Shown here piece after piece: positions 8,118 to 17,074 of a stretch of DNA of 64,000 nt. Numbering within the stretch: the first letter of the stretch is position 1; the number at the start of each line of letters is the position of its first letter. Source of the stretch: an uncultured bacterium (GTDB lineage: Bacteria; Bacteroidota; Bacteroidia; Bacteroidales; Marinifilaceae); the NCBI GenBank assembly GCA_905216195.1, contig CAJMSX010000010.1, forward strand, positions 1-64,000, read 5' to 3'. The notes beneath the pieces are model-generated. The model did no database searches and was not told the origin of the DNA. It saw only the letters and a list, made by a program, of their open reading frames with translations. The position numbers and the translations under genes were made by a program.

Positions 8118-10502
8118 CTACAAAAGGCTTCCGACCTGATATACGCAAAAAGAGACCATCCAGGCCAAACCTGTCGTATAAAATATGGTAAAAACCGCCC
8201 ATTTCCACCCGGCTTCTTTGCGAATAGCGGCAATGACAGCCATACAGGGGAAATAAATCAAAATAAACAACATAAAACCGTAGGCAATGAGAGGAGTGAA
8301 AAATTTTTCTCCTGCCGCATTTTTTTGTTGCTGTAAATTGGCAATCAGGGACTGGGTATTATCTTGGGCTTGATTTCCACCATGATAAAGAATCCCCATG
8401 GAACTTACCACAATCTCCTTAGCGGCTAGGCCGGTAACGATGCTGACACCCATCTTCCAATCGAAACCTAAAGGGGCAATCACAGGCTCGATAGCCTTTC
8501 CGATTTCCCCGATATAGGAATTTTCCATTTGTTCAGGACTTTGTTTCTGATATTCCGGATGCCGGGGATAATATCCTAATGCCCATATCAAAATGGAAGC
8601 AAACAGAATAATCGTTCCCATTTTTTTCAGATATTGTCCCGCCTTATCCCACATGTGAATAACCGTATTCCGCAAAGTAGGCATGCGGTATGGCGGCAAC
8701 TCCATCACAAACGGATCGGACACCTTCTGAAACAAAGTCTTTTTCAACACCAAAGCCGTTAAAATGGCCAGTAGGATACCGAACAGATAAATAGACAACA
8801 ACACCAATCCCTGATTTACCGGGAAAAAAGCCGAAACCATCAGAATATAGACCGGCAAACGGGCGCTGCAGGACATAAAAGGCGTAATCAGCATCGTCAA
8901 GAGTCTTTCCCGGCGGCTTTCCAGTGTACGCGTAGCCATAATAGCCGGAACATTACACCCGAAACCGATCAACAAAGGAATGAACGATTTACCGTGAAGT
9001 CCGATTTTATGCATCAGCTTATCCATAATAAAGGCAGCCCGGGACATATAACCGGTGTCTTCCATAAGCGAGATAAAGAAAAACAGAATCAGAATATTCG
9101 GTAAAAAGACGATTACTCCCCCTACCCCGGCAATCACCCCGTCGACAATCAAATCCGTCAGCGGGCCCTCCGGCATCACGCTGCCGACCCAGCCTCCTAA
9201 AGCATCTACTCCTGCCTGAATCCACTCCATGGGGTAGCTTCCCAGGGAAAAAGTCGCCTGGAACATAACCCACATAAACAACAGCAATACGGGGAATCCC
9301 AGCCAATGATGGGTAAGTACGGTGTCGATGGCATTGGTCAATTGCCGTTTATCCTTATCTCCCACGGTAAAAGTTTCTTTCAAAGCCCCACGGATAAACC
9401 CGTATTTGGCATCGGTAATAATCGTACGGGTATCCTCCTTATATTCCTTTTCCAATTTATCGATACATTTCCGGGCTACTTCCCCGATTTCTTCGGCATT
9501 CGGAGCCCGGGAAAGTAATTTTCGGGTAATGGTATCGTCTTCGATCATCTTGATCGCCAGATAACGGGGGGCAAAACGATCCGTAATCTCTTTGTTCGGC
9601 ACGATAGTCTCCTTCACCTTATCAATCGCTTCTTCTATTTCCGGACCGTAATTAATATGAATATGACGGGATACCTCATTCTTATCTTCGAACACTTCAA
9701 TAATTTTATCCAACACCTGATCTATACCGACTCCCGTGGAAGCGGTCGTCGGAACGATAGGAAATCCCAACAACTGGCCCAGATAGCCGTAATCCAGAGT
9801 AGCCCCTTCTTTTCCGAGTTCATCGTACATATTCAAGGCCATCACCACCCGGATATTCATATCGATCAGCTGAGTAGTCAGGAACAGGTTGCGTTCCAAA
9901 TTGGACGCATCGACAATATTCAATACAATGTCCGGATGATGGTCGGTTATATACGTACGTACATAAATTTCTTCGGGAGTATATTCGGTAATGGAATAAG
10001 TTCCCGGCAAATCAATCAGGTTGATCGTATATCCCCGGTGACGGAAAACGGCTTCTTTCGCATCTACCGTCACTCCGCTGTAATTACCGACATGTTCTCT
10101 TAATCCGGTAGCCCGGTTAAAAAAAGAGGTTTTTCCGCAATTGGGATTGCCCACCAAAGCGATTTCGATCGTATTGGTTTTTTCCCGGATCACTTTTTCT
10201 ACCTTTTCATCCGGAAAGGTTCCGTTATAATCTGAATTCTGCCGGGTTTCTCCCCCATTCCCCGGAATGTTCATTACTTCGATCAGATCCGCTTCGCTCC
10301 GTCTCAGCGATATATGACTATCCATCAGTTTATACTCGATGGGATCGCGCAAAGGAGCATTCTTAACGACCGTAACTTTTTCTCCTTTCACAAACCCCAT
10401 CTCCACAATCCGGTTCCGAAAACTTCCGTGCCCGTGCACTTTAACAATCACACACTCATTGCCCGTCGGAATATCGGAGAGTTTTAAAAAATGATTTTCC
10501 AT
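8118..10502 (-). CDS. feoB: ferrous iron transporter, FeoA-FeoB fusion
   Basis: Protein of 794 residues. Residues 1-76 form a FeoA-type SH3-like domain; a linker of about 30 residues leads to the FeoB GTPase with G1 at 118-126 (GNPNCGKTS), G3 DLPGTYS and G4 NMYD. The C-terminal half (about 390-794) has the membrane core with two Gate-like repeats, including GFGCNVPAIMATRT and the second GLAAKEIVVS motif. It imports Fe(II) across the inner membrane. Fusion of FeoA to FeoB is common in Bacteroidetes. The Cys-rich partner follows 23 bases downstream, and the Suf operon is nearby. A Fur box could not be judged by eye. A -7 promoter element is at 10526-10533. Confidence 0.95.
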   Translation of the reverse strand: MENHFLKLSDIPTGNECVIVKVHGHGSFRNRIVEMGFVKGEKVTVVKNAPLRDPIEYKLMDSHISLRRSEADLIEVMNIPGNGGETRQNSDYNGTFPDEKVEKVIREKTNTIEIALVGNPNCGKTSFFNRATGLREHVGNYSGVTVDAKEAVFRHRGYTINLIDLPGTYSITEYTPEEIYVRTYITDHHPDIVLNIVDASNLERNLFLTTQLIDMNIRVVMALNMYDELGKEGATLDYGYLGQLLGFPIVPTTASTGVGIDQVLDKIIEVFEDKNEVSRHIHINYGPEIEEAIDKVKETIVPNKEITDRFAPRYLAIKMIEDDTITRKLLSRAPNAEEIGEVARKCIDKLEKEYKEDTRTIITDAKYGFIRGALKETFTVGDKDKRQLTNAIDTVLTHHWLGFPVLLLFMWVMFQATFSLGSYPMEWIQAGVDALGGWVGSVMPEGPLTDLIVDGVIAGVGGVIVFLPNILILFFFISLMEDTGYMSRAAFIMDKLMHKIGLHGKSFIPLLIGFGCNVPAIMATRTLESRRERLLTMLITPFMSCSARLPVYILMVSAFFPVNQGLVLLSIYLFGILLAILTALVLKKTLFQKVSDPFVMELPPYRMPTLRNTVIHMWDKAGQYLKKMGTIILFASILIWALGYYPRHPEYQKQSPEQMENSYIGEIGKAIEPVIAPLGFDWKMGVSIVTGLAAKEIVVSSMGILYHGGNQAQDNTQSLIANLQQQKNAAGEKFFTPLIAYGFMLFILIYFPCMAVIAAIRKEAGWKWAVFTIFYTTGLAWMVSFCVYQVGSLL

Positions 10503-10525
10503 TGCTGCTATTCATATTAGTCCGG

Positions 10526-10533
10526 CAAAAATA
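10526..10533 (-). promoter_or_regulatory. feoAB promoter, -7 element
   Basis: Minus-strand TATTTTTG matches TAnnTTTG, 23 bases before the feoB ATG. No well-spaced -33 element is seen. Confidence 0.45.
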
Positions 10534-10602
10534 ATATTTTCACCGGACAAATAAAATCCTCATTTATAGGGATTTTTACAGATATATCCAAAAGAAATCT
10601 TA

Positions 10603-10626
10603 AAGCCGGAGAGTTTCTCCCGGCTT
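10603..10626 (-). terminator. hairpin downstream of the DUF5723/SPOR gene
   Basis: The minus strand reads AAGCCGGGAGA, short loop, CTCCGGCTT followed by a mixed T-rich stretch. The stem is strong but the U-run is weak, so it is a probable rather than certain terminator between this gene and feoB. Confidence 0.5.
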
Positions 10627-10663
10627 CCTCTCTCCGCCGGAAGAGGCCGGACAGAGCGGGAAT

Positions 10664-12415
10664 TTATTTGGCTTTCAACACCCAGGGATTTACCAAAGAA
10701 GGGTAATTCCTTCTGATTTCCCGAACCTTTTTCCGAGCGTCATCCGGTTCGTCATAATTACCGGTGCATACCCGGTAATCACCCCTTTCGTTCAATACGA
10801 TTTGCAGATCCTCCATTCCGGATTTTTCCAATTTCTTTTTCAAGCGTAAGGCTTTACGCTGTTTTTCAAAACTTCCCAACACGACATAATAGGCAGGCCG
10901 AATATTTTCTCCCTGCACGAGATACTCCGCCTGTTCATAGATCTCGCATGAATCCGGCTCGAAATTCTCGTTCGTAATCGTCTGTACCGTTATCCGGGAG
11001 ATTTTTGCCGGGGCAACGATTCTCCTGGAGTAATTTTCCCGATGTTTAGGCCGGTAACCGAACAGCATATTTATACCGAACCGCGCACCGGCGGATTGGG
11101 TAGCCGTATAATTGGCGGCCAATAGGTTATCGGTGGCCACATACAACTGAAAAGGACCGAGTTTTGCCGTAACTCCGGCACCCAGATTGACATAATTACC
11201 GGGCATTATCGTATAGGAGAGCGAAGCACTCACATTCCTCAGTAAACGGGCATTGGCAGAAGCCGTTAAAGACGGATAGAATACTTTTTCCATCATACTC
11301 AACTGTAACAAACCGCCTACCGAAAGCATGCGGGAAACTTCGTATTCCGCTCCGGTATAAAAGCGGGTATGCAACATGGTGGTATAGGAAGATTCCCCCC
11401 GTACTAACCGGAAATTATCCTTCAGACTATCTATCATATCGTCGAAAGCATCGTCTATATTCTGATGTATATCCGAAATATCCGCTCCTTTCCATTCAAA
11501 ACGGGTGTTCTGAGTGAAGCGGTAATTTTTGGCTCCCCAATGAATAAATCCCAAATCGGTCAAGCTGGCATATAATTTCAACCTCTCGTTTAACTGGTAT
11601 TCCGCTCCTAAATCCATAGCAAAACCGGGATTTTTGGTGTTGAGTACCATCGAGGTTTTAAAATCGTCCAGGTCGAAATCGAAATTATCCCAATCGATGT
11701 ATTCTCCCTGGGAAACCGGATTTTCGGTCATAGTTACAGGAGCTGAAAGCCGGATATCCTGTTTCGAATGCAATTCAAGCGTATTTCCATCTGCCTGCGT
11801 ATGTACCGTAATCTTTGAATTCCGCATATGTACATTGGCTATACCGAGCAAGTATTTCACCCTCACCCCCACCGTCAAACGCGAATTTACCTGTTTCGAC
11901 AATCCGATCGCAAACTCATCATAGACACTAGCTCTCAGTCCCAGCTTCCCCAAATCGGTGGTTTTCCCGATATATCCCGCATTTCCGTTTTTCAAAAAAG
12001 TAAAAATATCTTTATTCGTCCGGAAAACAAAATCATTTTTCTGAGTAACATCCAAAGTTGCATACCAGGAATTAACCCGGAAACCTACGGTTAAAACGGA
12101 GTTTTCATTATTAAAGCTGATGATATTCCGCTTTCTCAACGACTTGTACATACGATCGATATCCACGTACAAAGAATCTTTCCCTCCTTTTTGCAAAAGA
12201 TCGTTCAGGCCGAAAGAAGAATTCATATAATTCAACGATACCCCGCTTAGGACCGGCAGACCTACCCAAGCCCGGTATTCCGGCTGATAAGCAGGGTTTA
12301 ACCGTATCCTCTGCGGAAAATTCGCCAAATAATAGGTTAGATTATTACCATCCTGCCCCCATACGCTTCCCAAGCAAAATAGTAAGGCCAGCACCGACAA
12401 TACAAAACGCTTCAT
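10664..12415 (-). CDS. DUF5723-type outer-membrane barrel with C-terminal SPOR domain
   Basis: This 583-residue protein has a signal peptide (about 1-20, ending SVWGQ) and an early segment of the DUF5723/PorP-like type (LAYYLANFPQRIRLNPAYQP region, residues 25-45). Residues about 50-450 look like amphipathic barrel strands. The last 75 or so residues are a separate SPOR domain, starting YYVVLGSFEKQRKALRLKKKL and ending near the C-terminus. SPOR domains bind peptidoglycan strands lacking stem peptides, so the protein would link an outer-membrane barrel to septal or remodelled peptidoglycan from the periplasmic side. The fusion is the unusual point. The gene has its own promoter (12466-12497) and is not obviously coupled to feoB or queG. 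Confidence 0.75.
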   Translation of the reverse strand: MKRFVLSVLALLFCLGSVWGQDGNNLTYYLANFPQRIRLNPAYQPEYRAWVGLPVLSGVSLNYMNSSFGLNDLLQKGGKDSLYVDIDRMYKSLRKRNIISFNNENSVLTVGFRVNSWYATLDVTQKNDFVFRTNKDIFTFLKNGNAGYIGKTTDLGKLGLRASVYDEFAIGLSKQVNSRLTVGVRVKYLLGIANVHMRNSKITVHTQADGNTLELHSKQDIRLSAPVTMTENPVSQGEYIDWDNFDFDLDDFKTSMVLNTKNPGFAMDLGAEYQLNERLKLYASLTDLGFIHWGAKNYRFTQNTRFEWKGADISDIHQNIDDAFDDMIDSLKDNFRLVRGESSYTTMLHTRFYTGAEYEVSRMLSVGGLLQLSMMEKVFYPSLTASANARLLRNVSASLSYTIMPGNYVNLGAGVTAKLGPFQLYVATDNLLAANYTATQSAGARFGINMLFGYRPKHRENYSRRIVAPAKISRITVQTITNENFEPDSCEIYEQAEYLVQGENIRPAYYVVLGSFEKQRKALRLKKKLEKSGMEDLQIVLNERGDYRVCTGNYDEPDDARKKVREIRRNYPSLVNPWVLKAK

Positions 12416-12465
12416 TTTTATTTTCCGTTAGGTAAAAGAAAATTTTTAGCACCCTCATGGACTTG

Positions 12466-12497
12466 CAAATCTATGTTAAAAAATCTAGATATACAAA
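12466..12497 (-). promoter_or_regulatory. promoter of the DUF5723/SPOR gene
   Basis: Minus-strand TTTG (12494-12497), 20 bases, then TAGATTTG (12466-12473) is a full match to the Bacteroidetes consensus. The leader would be about 45 bases. Confidence 0.6.
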
Positions 12498-12522
12498 AAT
12501 GATCCCGGAAAGTTGTAAAGGT

Positions 12523-13449
12523 CTACCCTAAATTTTTAATTATTTTTTCTCTCCCGGCACGCTCCAAAGGGGTATCTTTAAAAAGCCGCTCAAATGTTCG
12601 GTCATCCGCTTTTTTCCAATCCGCCTCCGTCCACCGTAAAACTTCCGGAGAAGGTTCAAAATCCGCTACCCGGTGGGGAATAGCCTTTCTATTCCACGGA
12701 CATACGTCCTGACAAGCATCACAGCCGAATATACGGTTTCCTCCCAAGCGTTTCAATGCTTCCGGATATTCCCCCTTATTTTCTATCGTATGATAAGAGA
12801 TGCATTTGCCGGCATTCACCTCATAAGCCGTGAGAGCACCGGTAGGGCATGCATCGACACAGCGGGTACATTGCCCGCAAAAACCGGCCGTTACCGGAGA
12901 ACTATATACATCCATTTCTTCCGGTGTGACGATAATACCGATAAAACAAAATGATCCCAGCTTCCGGTGAATCAGGAGCGTATTCCGGCCTATCCAGCCC
13001 AGCCCGGCCCTTCGGGCCCATTCATGTTCCAATACCGGGGCCGAATCTACAAAACAGCGTCCCGGGAAATCGTCCATTAATCGCTTCAAGCGTTCTTTGA
13101 CAACCCGGTGATAATCTTTTCCGTAAGCATAACGGGCAATGACCGGACTCCCGACTGCGGGTTTACGGTCCGTGTAATAATTCGTAAGCGTGACGATAAC
13201 CGAACGGGCACCGTCTACTAATAAAGTAATATCTTCCCGTTTGTCGAGATTGCGTTCGAGATACCCCATACCGGCCTGATAGCCTTTATTCAACCAAGTA
13301 CGCAAACGGGCCACCTCTGCCGAAAGCTTTTCGGCTTTTGCTACGCCAAAGGCATCGAACCCCAGGGCCCTGGCTCTCTTCTCCAACATCCGGAATGAAA
13401 GCTTTTTTCCTGAGGTTTTACCGGAAATCAGATCCGGATAATTCTTCAT
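12523..13449 (-). CDS. queG: epoxyqueuosine reductase QueG
   Basis: Protein of 308 residues carrying the two ferredoxin-like [4Fe-4S] motifs of QueG, CGQCTRCVDACPTG (about 190-203) and CDACQDVCPWN (about 245-255), after an N-terminal cobalamin-binding part that includes ERNLDKREDITLLVDGARS-type sequence. QueG reduces epoxyqueuosine to queuosine in tRNA and is a B12- and Fe-S-dependent cytosolic enzyme. The protein is somewhat shorter than E. coli QueG because it lacks the C-terminal HEAT-like extension, as in many Bacteroidetes. It is the last gene of the minus-strand suf operon, 12 bases downstream of the SufT-like gene, an arrangement that would couple an Fe-S client to its supply. Confidence 0.93.
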   Translation of the reverse strand: MKNYPDLISGKTSGKKLSFRMLEKRARALGFDAFGVAKAEKLSAEVARLRTWLNKGYQAGMGYLERNLDKREDITLLVDGARSVIVTLTNYYTDRKPAVGSPVIARYAYGKDYHRVVKERLKRLMDDFPGRCFVDSAPVLEHEWARRAGLGWIGRNTLLIHRKLGSFCFIGIIVTPEEMDVYSSPVTAGFCGQCTRCVDACPTGALTAYEVNAGKCISYHTIENKGEYPEALKRLGGNRIFGCDACQDVCPWNRKAIPHRVADFEPSPEVLRWTEADWKKADDRTFERLFKDTPLERAGREKIIKNLG

Positions 13450-13461
13450 TTCATTTTTCCC

Positions 13462-13776
13462 CTAAATATCAAATCCCAATTCCAAGCGGGCAGTCTCACT
13501 CATCCGGTCGGGACTCCAGGCCGGTTCGAACACCAAATCTACGGTAACGCTTTCTACCCCTTCTACTTCCATAACTACATCGTGAACCTGCTGTATAATT
13601 TCGTCCGCGATGGGACAGCCGGGAGCGGTCAAGGTCATATGAATAATCACTTCCGATTTTTTCGGAAATTCAATGTCGTAAATCAGTCCCAATTCCCAGA
13701 TATTTACGGGTATTTCCGGGTCATAGACGGTACATAACTTTTCAATGATCAAATCTCGCAACAAACTAACGCTCAT
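13462..13776 (-). CDS. SufT-like MIP18/DUF59 iron-sulfur assembly protein
   Basis: Small cytosolic protein of 104 residues of the MIP18 (DUF59) family. The family core is visible as EKLCTVYDPEIPVNIWELGLIYD and the motif TLTAPGCPIADEI with its conserved Cys near residue 54, followed by the V-x-L-V-F-x-P-x-W-x-P-D-x-M end. SufT proteins help maturation of Fe-S proteins as an accessory to the SUF system. Position between sufE (26 bases upstream) and queG (12 bases downstream) on one strand supports this role. Length is typical. Confidence 0.9.
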   Translation of the reverse strand: MSVSLLRDLIIEKLCTVYDPEIPVNIWELGLIYDIEFPKKSEVIIHMTLTAPGCPIADEIIQQVHDVVMEVEGVESVTVDLVFEPAWSPDRMSETARLELGFDI

Positions 13777-13802
13777 ATCTTTTAAAATGAAAAATTCCTA
13801 CT

Positions 13803-14228
13803 TTATTTTCCCGAGGACGAATAAGCCAATGCATAATACTTGATCTGTTTGACCATGGATAACAAACCGTTGGAGCGGGTAGGCGATAAATGGCGTGTTA
13901 ACCCGATTTCCTCTATAAAACGCAAATCGGCTTTCGCAATATCCTCGGGTTTCTGACCGGAAAACACCCGGACCAGCAACCCGGCAATGCCTTTGGTAAT
14001 GATAGCGTCGCTATCCGCAGAAAAATAAAGAAGCCCCTCCTTCATTTCCGCATAAAACCACACCCGGGATTGGCAACCTTTGATCAGATTATCATCGGTT
14101 TTCCGTTTTTCATCCATAGACGGCATGCCCGATCCGATTTCGATCAGATAGGCGTATTTATCCATCCAGTCTTCGTAAACCGTAAACTCTTCAATAATTT
14201 CCTGTTCGATTTCTTCGATTGATTTCAT
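13803..14228 (-). CDS. sufE: cysteine desulfuration protein SufE
   Basis: 141 residues; SufE accepts persulfide sulfur from SufS on a conserved Cys and passes it to the SufBCD scaffold. The catalytic Cys is near residue 52 in LIKGCQSRVW, preceded by the DDNLIKGC segment characteristic of the family, and followed by the DSDAIITKGIAGLL helix. It lies downstream of sufS with a 177-base gap (14229-14405) that shows no gene, and 26 bases before the SufT-like gene. Confidence 0.95.
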   Translation of the reverse strand: MKSIEEIEQEIIEEFTVYEDWMDKYAYLIEIGSGMPSMDEKRKTDDNLIKGCQSRVWFYAEMKEGLLYFSADSDAIITKGIAGLLVRVFSGQKPEDIAKADLRFIEEIGLTRHLSPTRSNGLLSMVKQIKYYALAYSSSGK

Positions 14229-14405
14229 AAGCGATTAAATTCGGAATTCTATTTTTTACATGTACACCAACCAGGCAGCATTCCACCTCTTTGGGTCTCT
14301 TTTTCCTGTTCTTCTTTTTCAGTTTTTATCCCTCCCGGCGAAAGCGGGCCATCCGGCCGGAAAGCAATAGCAGGACGGGGCCGGAAGATAAGTGCCAGCC
14401 TTTTT

Positions 14406-15629
14406 TCACAACATTCCGAACATTTTACCGACTTTTTTTACCCCTTCGCAAAACAGATCGATTTCTTTTTCGGTATTATACATAGCCAGGGAAGCCCGAA
14501 CCATCCCGCTCACTCCGTAATGCTGCATCACCGGTTCGGCACACAACTGGCCGGTCCGGACGGCTATCCCCATTTTATCCAGCAAAACCCCCACATCCGA
14601 ATGATGAATGTCTCCTACAGAAAAAGAAAGCACGGAAGATTTGCATTCCGCCTCTCCGAAGAGTCTCATCCCCGGGATCCGCCGCATTCGTTCCAACGCA
14701 TACCGGAGCAGTCCCTGTTCGTATCCCCCCATATTTTGCATTCCGACCGACTCTACATATTTCAAGGCTTCACCCAAGCCGATAATCCCTATAAAATCAG
14801 GAGTCCCGGCTTCAAATTTAAAAGGTAAATCATTATAGGTCGTTTTCTCGAATCGCACTTCCCGGATCATTTCTCCTCCTCCTTGCCAGGGAGGCATTTG
14901 ATTCAGTAACTCTTCTTTTCCGTACAATACGCCTACTCCCGTAGGACCGTAAATTTTGTGGGCAGAAAAGGCAAAAAAGTCGCAATCCAATGCGGAAACG
15001 TCGACCGGCAAATGCTGAACGGCCTGTGCTCCGTCGACCAGAACTTTCGCTCCGGCCTTATGCGCCCGGTCGATGATCGCTTTCACCGGATTTATAGTTC
15101 CCAACACATTGGAAACATAAGCCACTCCTACCAGCTTCACCCGGGAAGTAAGCAAACGGTCAAAAGCTTCCATATCCAGTTCGCCCTTCTCGTCGAAAGG
15201 AACCACTTTCAACACAGCCCCTTTCCGCTCACAAAGCATTTGCCAGGGGACGATATTGGCATGATGTTCCATTTCCGTAATCAGGATTTCGTCTCCCTCC
15301 CGGATAAAAACTTCTCCGAATGTAAAAGCGACCAAATTGATACTTTCCGTCGTACCCCGGGTAAAAATAATCTCTTTTTCTGAAGCAGCTCCGATAAAAT
15401 TCCGGACCCGGATTCGCGCATCCTCATGGGCGTCGGTACACACATTACTCAAGTAATGTACTCCCCGGTGTACATTGGCATTATACTTCAGGGAATACTC
15501 CGTCATTTTCTCGATCACCTGACGGGGACGCTGACTGGTAGCTCCGTTATCCAAATAAATAAGGGGCTTACCGTATACCTTTTCCTGCAATACCGGAAAA
15601 TCCTGACGAATTTTATTTACATCAAACAT
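14406..15629 (-). CDS. sufS: cysteine desulfurase SufS
   Basis: PLP-dependent enzyme of 407 residues that removes sulfur from L-cysteine to give alanine and an enzyme persulfide. The PLP-binding lysine lies in FAFSAHKIYGPTGVG (about 225) and the catalytic Cys in RTGQLCAEP (about 362), where most SufS have RTGHHCAQP; the Cys is retained. The YLDNGATSQRP start and the TEMEHHANIVPWQ motif are as in group II desulfurases. It follows sufD by 23 bases in the operon and supplies sulfur to SufE. Confidence 0.96.
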   Translation of the reverse strand: MFDVNKIRQDFPVLQEKVYGKPLIYLDNGATSQRPRQVIEKMTEYSLKYNANVHRGVHYLSNVCTDAHEDARIRVRNFIGAASEKEIIFTRGTTESINLVAFTFGEVFIREGDEILITEMEHHANIVPWQMLCERKGAVLKVVPFDEKGELDMEAFDRLLTSRVKLVGVAYVSNVLGTINPVKAIIDRAHKAGAKVLVDGAQAVQHLPVDVSALDCDFFAFSAHKIYGPTGVGVLYGKEELLNQMPPWQGGGEMIREVRFEKTTYNDLPFKFEAGTPDFIGIIGLGEALKYVESVGMQNMGGYEQGLLRYALERMRRIPGMRLFGEAECKSSVLSFSVGDIHHSDVGVLLDKMGIAVRTGQLCAEPVMQHYGVSGMVRASLAMYNTEKEIDLFCEGVKKVGKMFGML

Positions 15630-15652
15630 AAGTAATAGCCTCTACAGGTCTT

Positions 15653-17014
15653 TTATTTTTTACATTGCATCACGCAATTATGACATTTCGAATATTCTCC
15701 TCTCAACCGTTTTTCTACCAAATGATCGATTTCCGCCCGCAAAGGTTCCAGCTTAACCCGGCGAATAATATCGTGAGCGAAACCGAACATCATCATCATA
15801 CGTGCCTCTCCCGCACCGATTCCACGCGTCCTCAGATAGAACAAAGCCTCTTCATCAATCTGTCCTACGGTAGCCCCATGACTGCATTTGACATCATCCG
15901 CATCGATAATTAGCTGAGGTTTAGCATTGATACGGGCCGTATCCGTCAGTAAAAGATTATTGTTGGCCTGATAAGCCTCGGTTTTTTGAGCATCCCGTTC
16001 TACCCGGATGCAACCGGAAAAATTAGCCACGGACTTATCGTCCAGAATACCTTTAAAATGTTCATTACTCCGGCAATGAGGCGCAATATGGTCTATATAA
16101 GAAAAATTATCCACATGTTGATTTTTATCCAGAATATACATTCCGTACAAATTACACTCCGCCTCTTTTTCGTTCAGAGCTATATACAGATTGTTTCGTA
16201 TCAGTCCTCCGTATAAAGTCACGAGATTACTGTCGAAAACCGAATTTTTCTGTTGGGAAACAAAAAGGGTATTGATCTGGGAAGCTCCCAAATGCTGGTT
16301 TTGCACCTGATAATAGTCTGCATAAGCCCTTTCCCCCAATACGATTTCCGTCACATGATTCATCAAAAAATTTTGTTCTGAAAGGGTATGGTCACACACC
16401 AGAAAAGTCGCCTTGGCCTCTTTTCCCAAAATAATCAGATTCCGTTGAAAGCCCATCAAATCCGCTTTGGCCCTCAATAAGTTCACCAATTGTAAGGGTC
16501 GTTCCATCACCACCCCGTCCGGCACATATACAAAAAGTCCATCCTGGGCAAAAGCCGTATTCAAAGCAGGCAGACCGTCACTTTGAGCAGCGGCGGTATA
16601 ACGATTATAATGCTTCAAAAACAAATCGGGGTATTTCAGACTGGCTTCCCGGAATCCGCATATTACTACTTCTTCAGGTAATTCGGATTTCATGTTTCCG
16701 TCGAAATACCAACCGTTGATCGTCAGCACCGGATGAGTCACCAGATCGGTAACCGCACAACGGAAAGCCTCATTCAAATCGACTTCCTGGGGGATATATT
16801 TCAATACGACCTTATAATCCCGGTTAAATACAGGCAATAAATTCGTATACAGATAGTCTTCGGTAGCATAGGGAATTCCGCCCAAAGCTTCGAATTTCCG
16901 GAAGGCATCCTCCCGGGCTACATTGACGGTCTTTCCGCACCCGTTATCCAACAAATGCCGTCCTTCCCGGAATAATGTCGCAAAATCGTTATTTATCTTC
17001 TTTAATTCATCCAT
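15653..17014 (-). CDS. sufD: Fe-S cluster assembly protein SufD
   Basis: Protein of 453 residues of the SufB/SufD beta-helix family. The C-terminal core (about 190-430) carries CSHGATVGQIDEEALFYL, ending with the family's KCHNCVMQCKK tail, which is Cys-rich here. SufD forms the SufBC2D scaffold complex. The gene stands between sufC and sufS on the same strand (60 and 23 bases), as in the standard order. The N-terminal half is less conserved than the core, which is normal for SufD. Confidence 0.95.
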   Translation of the reverse strand: MDELKKINNDFATLFREGRHLLDNGCGKTVNVAREDAFRKFEALGGIPYATEDYLYTNLLPVFNRDYKVVLKYIPQEVDLNEAFRCAVTDLVTHPVLTINGWYFDGNMKSELPEEVVICGFREASLKYPDLFLKHYNRYTAAAQSDGLPALNTAFAQDGLFVYVPDGVVMERPLQLVNLLRAKADLMGFQRNLIILGKEAKATFLVCDHTLSEQNFLMNHVTEIVLGERAYADYYQVQNQHLGASQINTLFVSQQKNSVFDSNLVTLYGGLIRNNLYIALNEKEAECNLYGMYILDKNQHVDNFSYIDHIAPHCRSNEHFKGILDDKSVANFSGCIRVERDAQKTEAYQANNNLLLTDTARINAKPQLIIDADDVKCSHGATVGQIDEEALFYLRTRGIGAGEARMMMMFGFAHDIIRRVKLEPLRAEIDHLVEKRLRGEYSKCHNCVMQCKK

Positions 17015-17074
17015 TTTTTGTCTGATTTACAGGTCCGGTTTTGCCGGCCGTATTCTCCAAACTGCTCTTTTTCC

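Noticed and set aside
14229..14405. A short GTG frame of 27 codons between sufS and sufE (MKKGWHLSSGPVLLLLS type).
   Set aside because: It is very short, has no ATG, and no conservation can be shown.
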